Shown here: in pieces, positions 1 to 6,394 of the stretch | Layout of the letters: every line of letters begins with the position of its first letter | Position numbering within the stretch: position 1 is the first letter of the stretch | Assembly: GCA_019234035.1 (NCBI GenBank) | Contig: JAFALX010000016.1 | Location: forward strand, 1 to 7,353 | DNA length: 7,353 bases | Reading direction: 5' to 3' | Origin: Candidatus Dormiibacterota bacterium | GTDB lineage: Bacteria; Chloroflexota; Dormibacteria; Aeolococcales; Aeolococcaceae | Position numbers and translations under genes: made by a program | Notes under the pieces: generated by a model | Seen by the model: only the letters and a program-made list of their open reading frames with translations | Databases searched by the model: none | Told to the model about the DNA's origin: nothing

Positions 1-74
1 GGCTCGGGGCGCTGCGCACCATCCTGACGCGTCCGGACGCGGATGACCGCATCGCCGAGGCATGGCCCTGGTGA
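1..74 (+). CDS. C-terminal end of an unidentified upstream gene (partial)
   Basis: A frame starting at base 3 stays open from the window edge for 23 codons and stops at TGA 72-74. Its residues (ending ...RIAEAWPW) look like a short amphipathic helical tail. The stop overlaps the probable GTG start of folC in a GTGA quartet, an arrangement typical of co-transcribed, translationally coupled genes, which is the main reason to believe the frame is real. Too little is visible to name a family. It does not resemble the C-termini I would expect for valyl-tRNA synthetase or acetyl-CoA carboxylase subunits, which can precede folC in other bacteria. Confidence 0.5.
   Translation, partial: LGALRTILTRPDADDRIAEAWPW
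57..60 (+). promoter_or_regulatory. Shine-Dalgarno that decides the folC start
   Basis: The GAGG at this position lies only 1 base before the ATG at 62 but 10 bases before the GTG at 71. One base is too close for ribosome binding, so the spacing favours the GTG, which also forms a GTGA overlap with the upstream stop. Confidence 0.45.
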
Positions 75-1384
75 GCACGGCGGCATACTCCCGTGTCGCG
101 TCGTGGCTCGACTCGATCTCGTGGCGCGGGATCAAGCCGGGCCTCGACCGCACGCGCGCGCTGCTGCACCAGGTCGGCGACCCCGATGCCGGGTTGCACG
201 GGGTGCTCGTCGCCGGCACCAACGGCAAGGGCTCTGTGTGCGCCATCGTCGACTCGGTCATCCGCGCCGCGGGGCTGCGCTCCGTGCTGCTCACCAAGCC
301 CCATCTGTGGTCGTACACCGAACGCTTCGTCGTCGACGGCACGCCGCTCACCGACGACGGCTTCGCCCAGCTCTTCGACGAGGTGAGCGACGCGGCACAT
401 GCGTTGCCGGAGGAGCTGACGCCGACCGCGTTCGAGATGCTGACCGTGGCCGGCATCCTCCTGGCGGCTCGTGCCGAGCCCGATGTGCTGGTGTGCGAGG
501 TCGGGGTGGGCGGCCGCCTCGACAGCACCAACGTGCTCGACCTCGGAGTGGCGGTCGTGACCAATGTCGACCTCGACCATCGCGACCTGCTCGGCGACAC
601 GATCCCCGCAATCGCGCGTGAGAAGGCCGCGATCATCAAGCGGGCGAATGCAGCCATCACCGGGGCGACGCAGCCGGCGCTGGGCGAGATCGCCGCACGA
701 GCGATCGAAGAGCAGGCCTCGCTGACGGTCGTGGGACACCGGCTGCCGCCGGGATTCGCGGGCAGCGGCCGCGAGGTGCCTGCCGCTGGGGAATCGCTCG
801 GCTGGGCGGGCGTCCGTGTCCGAACCGAGTTCGCCGGCGCAGCACTCGACGTGCGGGCCCCGCTGCTCGGCGCGCACCAGGTCGGCAACGTCGCCATCGC
901 CGTGGCGGTCTGCGACGAGCTGCGCCGCCGCGGCCGGGCCATCGACAGGACGGCGGTCGCCGCCGGCTGCGCGAGGGCGCGCTGGCCGGGTCGCCTGCAC
1001 TGGGTGGACGGCCGCCCGGGCTGGCTCGTCGACGGAGCCCACAACCCGGCCGCCATGGACGCGCTGGTGGCCGCCGCGGCGGATCTGCTGCGCGACCGGC
1101 GCGTCGTGGTCCTGTTCGGCGTGATGCGTGACAAGGAACGCGGTCCAATGGTCGCGTCGTTGCGCCGGCTGAACCCGGCGGCGGTGGTGCTCAGCGCGCC
1201 GCCGGTCGACCGCGCCGCATCACCCGAGGAGCTGGCGGCCGACTTCACCGGCGCCACCGTCACGCACGACGTCGACGCCGCGATGGAAGCCGCAGCAGCG
1301 CTCGCCGGGCAGGACGGCGCCGTCGTGGCGTGCGGCTCGCTCTACCTCGCCGGCGAGGTGCTCAGCCGGCTCGGCGCGCTCTGA
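71..1384 (+). CDS. folC: Bifunctional dihydrofolate synthase / folylpolyglutamate synthase
   Basis: This cytosolic Mur-ligase-like enzyme ligates L-glutamate to dihydropteroate and adds further glutamates to reduced folates, using ATP. From the GTG start it is 437 residues, the usual FolC length. Counting from the alternative ATG at 62 (3 residues more), it shows the P-loop GTNGKGS (52-58), PHLWSYTERF (80-89), EVGVGGRLDSTN (146-157), TNVDLDH (167-173), the EKAAIIK segment with the lysine expected to be carbamoylated (188), GAHQVGN (270-276), and the C-terminal-domain motifs WPGR (308-311) and VDGAHNPAAM (323-332). Two family positions differ: the usual TSPHL reads TKPHL, and EKAGI reads EKAAI. 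Folate synthesis is essential and all core motifs are intact, so function is very likely. GTG 71 is preferred on ribosome-site spacing and overlap with the preceding stop. It converges on the thioredoxin gene with a 4-base gap. Confidence 0.96.
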   Translation: MSTAAYSRVASWLDSISWRGIKPGLDRTRALLHQVGDPDAGLHGVLVAGTNGKGSVCAIVDSVIRAAGLRSVLLTKPHLWSYTERFVVDGTPLTDDGFAQLFDEVSDAAHALPEELTPTAFEMLTVAGILLAARAEPDVLVCEVGVGGRLDSTNVLDLGVAVVTNVDLDHRDLLGDTIPAIAREKAAIIKRANAAITGATQPALGEIAARAIEEQASLTVVGHRLPPGFAGSGREVPAAGESLGWAGVRVRTEFAGAALDVRAPLLGAHQVGNVAIAVAVCDELRRRGRAIDRTAVAAGCARARWPGRLHWVDGRPGWLVDGAHNPAAMDALVAAAADLLRDRRVVVLFGVMRDKERGPMVASLRRLNPAAVVLSAPPVDRAASPEELAADFTGATVTHDVDAAMEAAAALAGQDGAVVACGSLYLAGEVLSRLGAL

Positions 1385-1392
1385 GCGCTCAG
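1381..1392. repeat. 12-base perfect palindrome containing both convergent stop codons
   Basis: CTGAGCGCTCAG reads the same on both strands. It holds the folC TGA (1382-1384) on the plus strand and the thioredoxin TGA (1391-1389) on the minus strand. As a hairpin it offers only 4 paired bases around a GCGC loop and has no T-tract on either side, so it is a poor intrinsic terminator by itself. No other terminator fits between these genes, so transcription from each side probably ends inside the opposing gene or by another mechanism. Confidence 0.5.
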
Positions 1393-1718
1393 GCCGCGAG
1401 GACGGCCTGGAGCTTGGCCTCGAGCGCCGGCTTCGGCTGGTAGCCGACGATCCGCTCCTCGGCCTTGCCGCCGCGGAAGAGCATGAGGGTGGGGATGCTC
1501 ATGATCCCGAACATGCCGGGCGTGATCGGGTTGGCGTCCACGTCCACCTTGGCGACCTTGACCTGACCGTCGTATTCCTGTGCCAGCGCCTCGACGATCG
1601 GGGCGATCATCTTGCAGGGCGAGCACCACGCGGCCCAGAAATCGACCAGGACCGGTACTTTCGAATCGAGCACCTCCTCCTTGAAGGTGGTGTCGGTGAC
1701 GGTGATCGGTGTCGCCAT
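1389..1718 (-). CDS. trxA: Thioredoxin with WCSPC active site
   Basis: This is a 109-residue cytosolic thioredoxin, full length for the TrxA family and without a signal peptide. It reduces disulfides in client proteins and is itself recharged by thioredoxin reductase. The fold landmarks are present: VLVDFWAAWC (23-32), the redox pair C32/C35 in WCSPC, KVDVD (57-61), the cis-proline segment SIPTLMLF (74-81) and the glycine pair after it (83-84). The intermotif residue after the first cysteine is Ser rather than the Gly of classical WCGPC, a known variation that can shift redox potential. An AGGAGA ribosome site at 1734-1729 lies 10 bases before the ATG. The gene follows the FmdB-type gene by 14 bases, so the two are probably co-transcribed. 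Confidence 0.96.
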   Translation of the reverse strand: MATPITVTDTTFKEEVLDSKVPVLVDFWAAWCSPCKMIAPIVEALAQEYDGQVKVAKVDVDANPITPGMFGIMSIPTLMLFRGGKAEERIVGYQPKPALEAKLQAVLAA

Positions 1719-1728
1719 GGTGCGCTGT

Positions 1729-1734
1729 TCTCCT
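1729..1734 (-). promoter_or_regulatory. Ribosome binding site of the thioredoxin gene
   Basis: AGGAGA on the minus strand, 10 bases before the ATG at 1718. It fixes the start at the ATGGCGACACC codons rather than at an in-frame extension that would run back through the FmdB-type gene. It overlaps the last two bases of the FmdB stop codon, so ribosomes finishing FmdB end on the thioredoxin initiation site. Confidence 0.7.
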
Positions 1735-2062
1735 ATTCGGTGGTGCTGCTGCCGGATGCGGCGCCGGACGATGTGCCGGTTTTCGAGCCGCTGCTGGTCG
1801 AGCCCGTGTCGGGCTTGGGGGTTTTCGGGGTCTTGCTGCCACCCTCGGACGAGCCGTTCGAGCTGGAGCTCGAGCTGGGCACACTGCCGCGGTTGTCGGT
1901 CACATAGAAGCCGCTGCCCTTGAACACGAGCCCGGCCGGGAAGAACTGACGCTTCCCCTTGCCGCCGCACGTGGGGCAGGCGGCGCCCGGCTCGTCGGTC
2001 ATTCGCTGCCACACGTCGAACTCCTGCTGACAGGATTCGCAGCGGTAACCGTAGGTGGGCAT
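1733..2062 (-). CDS. FmdB-family zinc-ribbon protein with Ser/Thr-rich tail
   Basis: A 109-residue protein whose first 60 residues are a classic FmdB/CxxC-CxxC-SSSS zinc ribbon. It starts MPTYGYRCESC, with metal-binding pairs C8/C11 and C29/C32, then the family block FFPAGLVFKGSGFYVTDNR (40-58). The remainder, about 60-109, is a low-complexity tail of Ser, Thr, Gly, Lys and Pro, including six consecutive serines. Family members were first noted as putative regulators of formamidase and amidase operons, but for most the role is unknown, and I see no DNA-binding helix beyond the ribbon. A GGAG at 2073-2070 sits 7 bases before the ATG. The thioredoxin gene follows after 14 bases. The 61 bases between it and the DUF1015 gene could hold a promoter, but I see no convincing one. 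Confidence 0.92.
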   Translation of the reverse strand: MPTYGYRCESCQQEFDVWQRMTDEPGAACPTCGGKGKRQFFPAGLVFKGSGFYVTDNRGSVPSSSSSSNGSSEGGSKTPKTPKPDTGSTSSGSKTGTSSGAASGSSTTE

Positions 2063-2123
2063 TCGTGAACTCCAGGGTGGACTCTTTGTTCGTACCCGCG
2101 CACTCCGGCCGCCAAACGCCAGG

Positions 2124-3398
2124 TCAGACGGGGTGGAGCGCAAGCCCGGTCGGAACCTTCGGGTAGAAGTATGTCGACTTCTGGGGCATGACCTCGCCGG
2201 CGTCCGACACGGCGACCACCTCCGCCATCGTCGTCGGCTGCACCGCGAAGCCGAGCACGGCTTCGCCTCGCCCCACCGCGGCGCCCAGCTCGGCGACGTC
2301 CTGGACGAAGGCGAGGCCGCCGGCGCGGATGTCCTCCGGCGTGATCCCGGCGGGTCCGAGCACCTCGGTCTCCAGCACTGTGACATCGAGGCCCGCACGC
2401 GGCGAATCCGTCCGCAGGCGGGGCCGATGGAGGACGGCGCTGCCGTCCGAGGCGACCGCGCCGAACGCGTGGCGATCGCGGCGCATGTCGGTGGCGCGGG
2501 CGAAGGCCTCATCAATCCCACCTGCGGGCTCCAGCTCCCACGGGTCGTCGAGCCGCGCCCAGAGGTCGTCGAGGCTGTATGCGACATCGGGCGCCGGACG
2601 CACGAGGCGGTGGGTGGGGAGGATGGTGAGCGCCGGATCCGCCGCGTCGGACAGGTAGACCATGCACCAGCGGAAGGGGGCGTCCGCCGGAGCCTCCGGC
2701 TCGGTGGCGTCGCGCTCCTGGTGGTACGCGACCGACGTCTCGTAGCGGTGGTGGCCGTCCGCGACGTACAGCGTCGCGGCGGCGAGTGCGTCGGAGAAGG
2801 CGGCCGCCTCGGTCTCATCCGCCTGCCAGACCAGGTGCTTCTCGGAGCCGAACTCGCCGTCCGTGCGGCCGCCCAGAAGCGGCGGGCGCGTGGTCACCGC
2901 GTCCAGCTGCGGCGCCAGCGACACGCCGGTCCACACACCGAAGATGGGGCTGGTCTGCACCCGGACAGTGCGCAGCAGCGCCAGGCGATCCTCCTTCGGT
3001 CCGCGCAGCGTGCGCTCGTGGGGCCGCATCTCGCCGCGTTCCCAGGGCTCGGCGGGAACGATGGCCAGCACGCCGCGGCGATGCCGCAACACCCCGTCGG
3101 CGAGCGCGAACTCGTGGTCGTGCACGTACATGGTCGGCGCCGGCTCGCGGATGAGCACTCCCAGCTCCAGCCACGATGTCAGGAATTGCGCGGCACGGGT
3201 GTAGCGGTCGTTCCGCCCCGGGACGTCGTCCGTGTACGCGGCGCCGAAGTCGATGCGGACCACGTTGCGCAGATTCCGCGCGTAGAGCGCGTCTCGCTGC
3301 GCGTCATTGATGACGTCATAGGGTGGCGCCAGCACGCCCCCCAGGCGGACGTGATCGGGGCTGTAGCGAATGCCGCGGAACGGCTTGACGTGAGCCAG
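2124..3398 (-). CDS. DUF1015 family protein, probable CTG start
   Basis: A 424-residue cytosolic protein of the DUF1015 (COG4198) family, function not established. Seen in order: AHVKPFRGIRY (2-12), the APPYDVI segment (24-30), YTRAAQFLTSWLELGVL (66-82), PHERTLRGPKEDR (126-138), VADGHHRYET (212-221), ILPTHRL (259-265) and the hallmark C-terminus MPQKSTYFYPKVPTGL (404-419). The length matches the family. The first ATG or GTG in frame (GTG at 3335) would delete about 21 conserved residues. Family members normally begin M-A-x-V-K/R-P-F-R, and here the codon in the Met position is CTG, preceded by GGAG with a 10-base gap. The gene lies 45 bases after serA on the same strand, pointing to a role linked to serine metabolism. 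The DGHHR motif recalls the ParB/sulfiredoxin-like fold, which includes serine kinases; that link is only a motif resemblance. Confidence 0.9.
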   Translation of the reverse strand: MAHVKPFRGIRYSPDHVRLGGVLAPPYDVINDAQRDALYARNLRNVVRIDFGAAYTDDVPGRNDRYTRAAQFLTSWLELGVLIREPAPTMYVHDHEFALADGVLRHRRGVLAIVPAEPWERGEMRPHERTLRGPKEDRLALLRTVRVQTSPIFGVWTGVSLAPQLDAVTTRPPLLGGRTDGEFGSEKHLVWQADETEAAAFSDALAAATLYVADGHHRYETSVAYHQERDATEPEAPADAPFRWCMVYLSDAADPALTILPTHRLVRPAPDVAYSLDDLWARLDDPWELEPAGGIDEAFARATDMRRDRHAFGAVASDGSAVLHRPRLRTDSPRAGLDVTVLETEVLGPAGITPEDIRAGGLAFVQDVAELGAAVGRGEAVLGFAVQPTTMAEVVAVSDAGEVMPQKSTYFYPKVPTGLALHPV

Positions 3399-3412
3399 TG
3401 CGGTATCGCTCC
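3396..3412 (-). promoter_or_regulatory. Ribosome site and CTG start of the DUF1015 gene
   Basis: GGAG at 3412-3409 is followed, after 10 bases, by CTG at 3398-3396 and codons for AHVKPFRGIR. No ATG, GTG or TTG occurs in this frame between the serA stop (3446-3444) and GTG 3335. Family N-terminal conservation therefore points to CTG as the initiator. A single-base difference or sequencing error from ATG or GTG would look the same. Confidence 0.5.
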
Positions 3413-3443
3413 GATCCGCGCCGCTAGCGTCCGGGCCGGGACA

Positions 3444-5060
3444 CTACAGCCGCACCTGGCGCAGCCGGTCGAGCCCGGCCGTGCTGCGCAGCTCCTCGAG
3501 CAGCTCCGGCGACACGGGGTCGTCGACCTGCATGAGCATGACCGCGAGCCCCCGCGGGCGGTCGCGTCCGAGCTCGATGCCCGCGATGTTGATGTCGTTC
3601 TTGGCCAGAAGGCTGGAGACGGCGGCGATCACGCCGGGCCTGTCCTGGTGCGTCACCACGAGGAAGATGCCGGACGGCTGCATGTCGACCCTGAAGCCGT
3701 CGATGCGCGTGATCCGTGGCACGCCGTCGATCTGCGCCCCGGCGAGGCGCAGGCGCTCGGAGCCGACCACGTCAACGAGCAGCGGTGCGTCCAGGTCCAG
3801 GCCGCGGGTCGTGTGGCGGTCGTCGACGTCGACCCCAAGCGATTTGGCGACGAGCTTGGCGTTCACCGGGTTGACCCGCGTCTCGGTGAAGTGCGCGAAC
3901 AACCCGCGCAGCACATGGCTCGTCACGATCGTGGTGTCGTAGCTGGCCAGATCACCCGCGTAGCTGCACACCACGCGGCGCAGCCCGCCATCGCTGAGCT
4001 GTGCGGCGAGCGAGCCCATCTGCTGTGCGAGCTCGAGGTAGGGCCGCAGCGCTTCGAGCTCCTCCGGGAGCATGGTCGGCGCGTTCACCGCGTAGCGCGG
4101 CGAGCCGCCGTTGAGGTACTCGACGATCTGGTCGGCGACGTCGAACGCCACGTTGACCTGCGCCTCGAGCGTGCTCGCGCCCAGGTGCGGCGTCGCCACC
4201 ACCTGCGGCAGCTGCAGCAGCGGGTGATCGGCGGGCGGCGGTTCGCTCGTCCACACGTCGATCGCGGCGCCGGCGATGTGGCCCTCGCGGATGGCGTCGG
4301 CCAGGGCGGTCTCGTCGATGATCCCGCCGCGGGCCACGTTGATCAGGCGCGCGCCCCGCCGCATGCGGTGCAGCTCGGCGGCGCCGATCACACCGCGCGT
4401 CGCGTCGTTGAGCGGCACGTGCACCGTGAGCACGTCTGATTCAGCCAGGAGTGTCTCGAACTCGGCGAGCTCGGCACCGGCCTGGGTGGCGCGTTCCGCG
4501 GTGACCAGCGGGTCGTGGGCCAGCACGCGCATCTGCAGGCCCATGCTGGCGATGCGGGCGACCTCGAAGCCGATCTTGCCGAGGCCGAGGACCCCGAGCG
4601 TCTTGTCGCGCAGCTCCATGCCCATGAACTTCTTGCGATCCCAGCGGCCGGCGTGCATCGCCTGGTCCGCAAGCGGGATGTTGCGCACCAGGGCGAGCAT
4701 CATCGCGACTGCCTGTTCGGCTGCGGCGATGGTGTTGCCCGTCGGCGCGTTGAGCACGAGGATGCCGTGTCGTGTGGCGGCCTCGAGGTCGATGTTGTCG
4801 ACGCCGACGCCGGCGCGACCGACCACGCGCAGCCGCGTCGCCGCGTCGAGCAGGTCGGCCGTCACCTTCGTCTCGCTGCGCACCACGAGCGCGTCGTAGT
4901 CCGCGATCCGCTCGCGCAGCGCGGCAGGGTCGAGGCCGGTGGCGACGTCCACCTCGCCCACTGCTCGCAGACGAGAGACACCGTCGTCGGCGATGGGGTC
5001 GGCGACGAGGATGCGGGTCGCCGTGTGGAGCGCTGCCGGAGGCTCGGTGGCGACCGTCAC
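3444..5060 (-). CDS. serA: D-3-phosphoglycerate dehydrogenase, long form with ASB and ACT domains
   Basis: This cytosolic NAD-dependent enzyme oxidises 3-phosphoglycerate to 3-phosphohydroxypyruvate, the first committed step of serine synthesis. The 538 residues match the long (type I) form. The substrate-binding domain includes VVRSETKVT (59-67) and GRAGVGVDNID (81-91). The nucleotide-binding domain carries GLGKIG (159-164). The catalytic residues are R244 (NVARGGIIDE), E273 (WTSEPP) and H292 (PHLGAST). An intervening ASB domain spans about 330-455 and a C-terminal ACT domain about 464-538 (FLVVTHQDRPGVIAAV). The ACT domain is where serine usually exerts feedback inhibition, so allosteric control is likely. 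The GTG start overlaps the aminotransferase TGA by four bases and has no clear Shine-Dalgarno, which implies translation by re-initiation after the aminotransferase. The first 14 or so residues look non-conserved. Confidence 0.97.
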   Translation of the reverse strand: MTVATEPPAALHTATRILVADPIADDGVSRLRAVGEVDVATGLDPAALRERIADYDALVVRSETKVTADLLDAATRLRVVGRAGVGVDNIDLEAATRHGILVLNAPTGNTIAAAEQAVAMMLALVRNIPLADQAMHAGRWDRKKFMGMELRDKTLGVLGLGKIGFEVARIASMGLQMRVLAHDPLVTAERATQAGAELAEFETLLAESDVLTVHVPLNDATRGVIGAAELHRMRRGARLINVARGGIIDETALADAIREGHIAGAAIDVWTSEPPPADHPLLQLPQVVATPHLGASTLEAQVNVAFDVADQIVEYLNGGSPRYAVNAPTMLPEELEALRPYLELAQQMGSLAAQLSDGGLRRVVCSYAGDLASYDTTIVTSHVLRGLFAHFTETRVNPVNAKLVAKSLGVDVDDRHTTRGLDLDAPLLVDVVGSERLRLAGAQIDGVPRITRIDGFRVDMQPSGIFLVVTHQDRPGVIAAVSSLLAKNDINIAGIELGRDRPRGLAVMLMQVDDPVSPELLEELRSTAGLDRLRQVRL

Positions 5061-6238
5061 CGCACGCCGGCGGGTTCGGCGGCGGCGGTCTCCTCCTCAC
5101 GCGCCGCCGCGAGCGCGGCGGCGGCCGCGAGGCCGACACGGCTCTGGAGGCCCATGTCCCGCATCGCCTGCTCCAGGCTGCACACGACGCTGTACACGTC
5201 GGAGTCGTCGACGAAGCCCAGGTGGCCGACGCGGAAGATCTTTCCGCTCAGGTCGTCCTGGCCGCCTGCGAGGACCAGACCGTACCTGGTGCGCGCGTGC
5301 TTCAGCAGGTCCTTCAGCGCATCGGGCGTCTCCGCCGGGCTCAGCACCGCCGTGACGGTATCGCTGCGGTGGCCTTCGACAGCGAGGAGGCGCAGCCCCA
5401 TCGCGCGGACCGCGGCCCGCGTCATACGCGCCACGCGTGCATGACGCGCCCAGACGTTCTCGATGCCCTCCTCACGCAGGATGCGAAGCCCCTCGTCGAT
5501 GGCGTACATGACCGACACGGGCGGGGTCGTGAACGTCTGATTGCGGTCCTGGTATTTCTTCTCCTTCGCGAAGTCGAAGTAGAAGCGCGGCAGCTTCGAC
5601 TGCGCCGCGCGCTCGTACGCGGCCGGGCTCACCGAGATCATCGTGAGTCCGGGAGGCGCCATCCAGCCCTTCTGCGAGCCGGTGACCACGACGTCGAGGC
5701 CGAGCGCATCGACGCGCAGCGGGATGCAGCTCGCGCTGCTCACGGCGTCGACGCAGAGCAGCTTGCCGCGCCCCTTCGCCACGGCGGCGAGTGCCGGGAG
5801 GTCGTTGGTGACCCCCGTCGACGTCTCGTTGTGCGTGACGAACACCGTGTTGATGTCGGGGTGCTCGGCGAGGATGCTGTCGACGTCCTCGGGGTCGATC
5901 GCCTCACCCGGCTCGACGGCCAGACGAACGACGTCCACCCCGTACGCCTCAGCGATCGCCGCCCAGCGGTTGCCGAACGAGCCCATCGTGCAGAACAGCG
6001 CGCGCTCGCCCGCGCTGAGCACGTTGACGACCGCGGCCTCGAGGCCGCCGGTGCCGCTGGCCGGGTACAGAAGGACGTCGTGCTCGGTGTGCAGCGCCCA
6101 CTTCAGTCCACTGACCACACTGTCCAACAGTGCTGCGAACTCGGGTCCGCGGTGGTTGATCATCTGCTGCGCGGACGCGCGCAACACACGATTGGGAAGT
6201 GGTGTGGGGCCGGGGACGCGCAACTGCTGTTCGAGCAT
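5057..6238 (-). CDS. Class V PLP-dependent aminotransferase, probable phosphoserine aminotransferase role
   Basis: A 393-residue fold-type I, class V aminotransferase of the alanine/serine-glyoxylate type. Visible motifs: VPGPTPLPNRVL (8-19), INHRGPEF (27-34), ASGTGGLEA (60-68, the PLP phosphate-binding turn), HNETSTGV (136-143), VDAVSSAS (163-170), the PLP lysine K190 in GSQKGWMAPPG, TPPVSVMYA (238-246) and the substrate-carboxylate arginine segment IFRVGHLG (334-341). A non-conserved Ala/Glu-rich tail follows from about 370. By sequence it could be annotated as alanine-glyoxylate or serine-pyruvate aminotransferase. The translational coupling to serA instead suggests it converts 3-phosphohydroxypyruvate plus an amino donor to phosphoserine, as some archaeal class V aminotransferases do. 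The start is the ATG at 6238, with AGGA 7 bases upstream. The frame continues open for 42 codons further upstream, but that stretch is Arg-rich, non-conserved and lacks a start signal. Confidence 0.94.
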   Translation of the reverse strand: MLEQQLRVPGPTPLPNRVLRASAQQMINHRGPEFAALLDSVVSGLKWALHTEHDVLLYPASGTGGLEAAVVNVLSAGERALFCTMGSFGNRWAAIAEAYGVDVVRLAVEPGEAIDPEDVDSILAEHPDINTVFVTHNETSTGVTNDLPALAAVAKGRGKLLCVDAVSSASCIPLRVDALGLDVVVTGSQKGWMAPPGLTMISVSPAAYERAAQSKLPRFYFDFAKEKKYQDRNQTFTTPPVSVMYAIDEGLRILREEGIENVWARHARVARMTRAAVRAMGLRLLAVEGHRSDTVTAVLSPAETPDALKDLLKHARTRYGLVLAGGQDDLSGKIFRVGHLGFVDDSDVYSVVCSLEQAMRDMGLQSRVGLAAAAALAAAREEETAAAEPAGVR

Positions 6239-6245
6239 TCCTGAT

Positions 6246-6249
6246 TCCT
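6246..6249 (-). promoter_or_regulatory. Ribosome binding site of the aminotransferase gene
   Basis: AGGA on the minus strand, 7 bases before the ATG at 6238. It supports this start over the longer open frame. A second AGGA lies almost directly against the ATG and is too close to serve. Confidence 0.65.
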
Positions 6250-6284
6250 GGGTGACCTGGCTGGCGGTGGCAAGCGGCGTCCTG

Positions 6285-6290
6285 AGTGTA
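6285..6290 (-). promoter_or_regulatory. Weak -10 candidate for the serine operon
   Basis: TACACT on the minus strand matches four of six bases of TATAAT and would give a leader of about 40 bases before the aminotransferase ATG. It follows a short AT-rich patch (TTTTG) in otherwise very G+C-rich DNA. No acceptable -35 hexamer lies 16-18 bases upstream, so this is only a candidate. Confidence 0.22.
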
Positions 6291-6338
6291 CAAAAGGCCC
6301 GTTTGCGAGCCGATGCCGGCCGCCGGCCCGGCCGCCAT

Positions 6339-6358
6339 CCCTGCCGTCGTCGGCAGGG
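6339..6358 (-). terminator. 8-bp hairpin between the GNAT remnant and the serine operon
   Basis: CCCTGCCG, a four-base TCGT loop, then CGGCAGGG: a perfect 8-bp stem, mostly G-C. It lies 37 bases past the GNAT stop on the minus strand and before the aminotransferase leader, where a terminator would be expected. No T-tract follows on either strand, so it may be a U-less terminator or an RNA-stabilising stem. Further G+C-rich inverted sequence (GCCGG-CCG-CCGGC and neighbours) fills 6315-6336. Confidence 0.4.
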
Positions 6359-6394
6359 CCTCAAGGTCGAGATCGTGCGGCCCAGTCGTAGACC

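Noticed and set aside
1719..2012. N-terminal extension that would fuse the thioredoxin to about 98 more residues
   Set aside because: The extension is the FmdB-type gene read in the wrong frame. The ATG at 1718 has a good ribosome site and matches the normal thioredoxin N-terminus.
2055..4439. A 794-codon plus-strand open frame antisense to the DUF1015 and serA genes
   Set aside because: It is rich in Arg, Val, His and Gly with no recognisable domain, and it lies opposite two clear protein families. High G+C makes stops rare in the complementary frame.
4772..6244. A 490-codon plus-strand open frame opposite the aminotransferase and the start of serA
   Set aside because: Arg/Ala-rich composition without motifs; it is the shadow of the real minus-strand genes.
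6239..6364. 42-codon N-terminal extension of the aminotransferase
   Set aside because: Arg-rich, non-conserved and without a ribosome site; the ATG at 6238 has AGGA at 7 bases and the family's N-terminal motif right after it.
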